Assembly: GCA_963701675.1 (NCBI GenBank)
Contig: OY969623.1
Span: 7,378,001 to 7,442,000 of the forward strand
Source: G963701675 sp963701675
GTDB taxonomy: Bacteria; Planctomycetota; Planctomycetia; Gemmatales; Gemmataceae
Length of the DNA: 64,000 nt
Reading direction: 5' to 3'
Positions 62,412 through 64,000 of the stretch are shown here, one piece after another. Position 1 is the first letter of the stretch, and every line of letters begins with the position of its first letter. The position numbers and the translations under genes are program-made. Below the pieces are notes generated by a model that saw only the letters and a program-made list of their open reading frames with translations, made no database searches and was not told where the DNA came from.

Positions 62412-64000
62412 ATGAACCTCCGGCGTCGGTCGGCGTCCGTAACCAACGTGGCTACCACTATCCTCGCTTTTGCACCGAAACTTGAAATCCTCGAAGACCG
62501 CTTGCCGCCGGGCGACGCAGTGCTCGGCACGATTTGGGGTACTTCTATCCTCATGGGAGATTCCTGTTCGAGTGTTGCGGAGATCGACCCGTCCCAACCG
62601 ACCGACGCGGTTGGCAAGATAGTTCCCCTTCCCGCGAGCGACAAGATATTTGCGCGAGCGCGCGAGGAGCAAACGGATGATGCGACAGATACCTCAAATG
62701 CCGCCCGCCTTGAATTGACGTTTGCATTACCTTTGGGAGTCGTCCGAGAAGCTATTTCCGATCCGCTATCGGGCGGCAATCCACGGGTGCAAGCAGCACA
62801 ACGTACGAGGCTGTCATCGCAGATCGTCTCGGCCGCTAAGCCTCAGTCAACGTCGACCGCGCTGACCGATGAACTGGGGCAAGCGACAAGACGGTCGCAG
62901 TCCGTCGCAACTGGTTCCTCGGCGATGGTCGGTGCGGACCCCATACAACGAACTCAGGTACCGCTCATCCGCGACACCGGCGGCAACGAATTAGGTAAGC
63001 CCATCCCGTTATTTGCTGAGGGAACTAATTCGGATTACATCGAATCGACTTATCAACACATATCTCGGCTATGGGGCACGGGCACGAAATACGACCTGGG
63101 TCCGCGCTGGAGTGGCGCCCAAGGTTCCGCACGAGCGTTGACTTGGAGTCTGGTACCGGACGGCCTAAACATCCCGAACGGAATCGGCGAAGGCGCGGCG
63201 CCGAGCGAGCTTTTCAGTCGCATGGATTCGCTGTTCGCGTCCCAAGGCGGCCGCCCCACATGGATCAACCGGATCACGCAGTCCCTAAACCGCTGGACCG
63301 AATTGAGCGGCGTCACCTATACGCAAATCACGTTTGGCGGCAACGACTGGGACGACGGCGCGAGTTGGGGGAGCGCCGGCTCGGCCACGCGTGGCGACAT
63401 TCGCATCAGCATGAAGAATATTGACGGCGGTAGCGGCACCCTCGCTTATAACTCGTTTCCATCCCAGGGCGACATGGTGCTGGACCGAAGCGAGAGCTGG
63501 GCCAGCTCTTCCAACTCACACCGATTCATGCGCAACACCGTCATGCACGAAAACGGACACGGCCTTGGCCTCGACCATGTATGCTCCAACAATGCCGGTT
63601 TCCTCATGGAGCCTATCTTAAGCACAAGTTTTGACGGGCCTCGTCACGACGACATCCGCGCTATGCAGCGCCATTATGGCGACCCATTCGAGGACGATAA
63701 CACCGCCGCCACCGCCACCGACATTGGCGCTTTGGTTTCCGGCGTTCCAGTGAACAATGTCACTGACATTCCGCCGCCACTGACCGGCACGAACCCGACA
63801 AGCACATCAAACGCCAGCATCGACGCCGACGGAGAACAGGACTACTACCGATTCTCGGTCGCCGATCCCAGCCACATTAGCCTGACCGTGACGCCGTTGG
63901 GATTTACCTACAACGACAATGTTCAAAACTTCAACGGCACGTGTCAGACGGCGAATTCGACCAACAGTTTGACGCGGGCCAATCTCGACGTCCAGTTGAT
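62412..64000 (+). CDS. Matrixin-like surface metalloprotease, cut by window end
   Basis: An open frame from ATG 62412 to the window edge (529+ codons). The N-terminus APKLEILEDRLPPGDAVLGT is the planctomycete LEDR motif. Residues ~210-415 form a metzincin protease: RWSGAQGSARALTWSLVPDG, LNRWTELSGVTYTQITFGGN and MHENGHGLGLDHVCS, a full HExxHxxGxxH zinc site with the first His at residue 379. A Met follows in FLMEP, consistent with the Met-turn. After that, DADGEQDYYRFSVADPSHIS looks like a pre-peptidase C-terminal (PPC) domain. It is predicted to be secreted or surface-bound and to degrade proteins. The C-terminus lies outside the window. Confidence 0.88.
   Translation, partial: MNLRRRSASVTNVATTILAFAPKLEILEDRLPPGDAVLGTIWGTSILMGDSCSSVAEIDPSQPTDAVGKIVPLPASDKIFARAREEQTDDATDTSNAARLELTFALPLGVVREAISDPLSGGNPRVQAAQRTRLSSQIVSAAKPQSTSTALTDELGQATRRSQSVATGSSAMVGADPIQRTQVPLIRDTGGNELGKPIPLFAEGTNSDYIESTYQHISRLWGTGTKYDLGPRWSGAQGSARALTWSLVPDGLNIPNGIGEGAAPSELFSRMDSLFASQGGRPTWINRITQSLNRWTELSGVTYTQITFGGNDWDDGASWGSAGSATRGDIRISMKNIDGGSGTLAYNSFPSQGDMVLDRSESWASSSNSHRFMRNTVMHENGHGLGLDHVCSNNAGFLMEPILSTSFDGPRHDDIRAMQRHYGDPFEDDNTAATATDIGALVSGVPVNNVTDIPPPLTGTNPTSTSNASIDADGEQDYYRFSVADPSHISLTVTPLGFTYNDNVQNFNGTCQTANSTNSLTRANLDVQL

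Noticed and set aside
1..64000. tRNA and rRNA genes
   Set aside because: None were recognised by eye on either strand. A covariance-model scan would be needed to exclude degenerate ones.

Overview
The window looks like planctomycete chromosome, probably a Gemmatales/Isosphaerales-type lineage; this placement is inferred from gene content only. The markers are large Ser/Thr kinases with TPR or WD40 repeats beside ECF sigma factors, a DUF1559 pseudopilin gene, surface proteins with an N-terminal LExLExR-type motif, FG-GAP/VCBS and SBBP repeat proteins, a sulfatase, and a DUF2924 plus serine recombinase pair. Intact operons are few. Much of the window is accessory DNA: broken genes, head-to-head chimeric junctions, dispersed repeats and insertion elements.

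Layout. 1-1.9 kb: group II intron with its maturase, 5' end not seen. 2.1-3.0 kb: truncated transposase facing a truncated HEAT-repeat gene. 3.2-8.9 kb: two small conserved proteins, a histidine-kinase-like ATPase, a metallophosphoesterase-HEAT protein, a PP2C phosphatase and a histone-H1-like protein. 9-16 kb: FG-GAP relic, YceI lipoprotein, membrane protein, SBBP and FG-GAP surface proteins. 16.2-20.1 kb: kinase fragment, then a sigma-like gene overlapping a kinase-TPR gene. 20.5-24.7 kb: secreted trypsin-like/RTX-like protein between two 200-bp direct repeats. 24.8-29.6 kb: WD40, DUF1990, CDF and DinB remnants, ferredoxin-MBL protein, LssY_C protein. 29.7-36.3 kb: sulfatase, SnoaL-like protein, membrane proteins, sensor and pseudopilin fragments, lipoprotein. 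37.4-42.1 kb: ECF sigma plus a decayed kinase-WD40 gene. 42.3-44.9 kb: PilZ protein, a 58-aa Cys-rich protein starting with TTG, and a serine hydrolase. 45.6-53.9 kb: a one-strand mobile island. 53.9-54.5 kb: scraps of at least four genes. 54.5-64 kb: DUF3592-type membrane protein, IS5-family element, hydrolase fragment, surface proteins, and a matrixin-like metalloprotease running off the end.

The most interesting unit is the 45.8-53.9 kb island. In order it carries a hypothetical protein, a ParB-methyltransferase, an HTH protein, two hypotheticals, a HARE-HTH protein, Ku, a minimal ATP-dependent DNA ligase without an OB-fold, DUF2924, a large serine recombinase and a second HTH protein. From ku onward most genes are joined by start/stop overlaps (ATGA or TAATG). 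I read it as a mobile element carrying its own end-joining kit, coupled in translation to its recombinase. A possible small structured RNA with an intrinsic terminator precedes it.

A caution runs through the annotation. Many otherwise well-conserved genes carry single-base frameshifts, some at short homopolymers. Some of this is real decay, such as an in-frame nonsense codon and chimeric truncations. Some could be uncorrected sequencing indels. Genes called frameshifted here may be intact in the organism.
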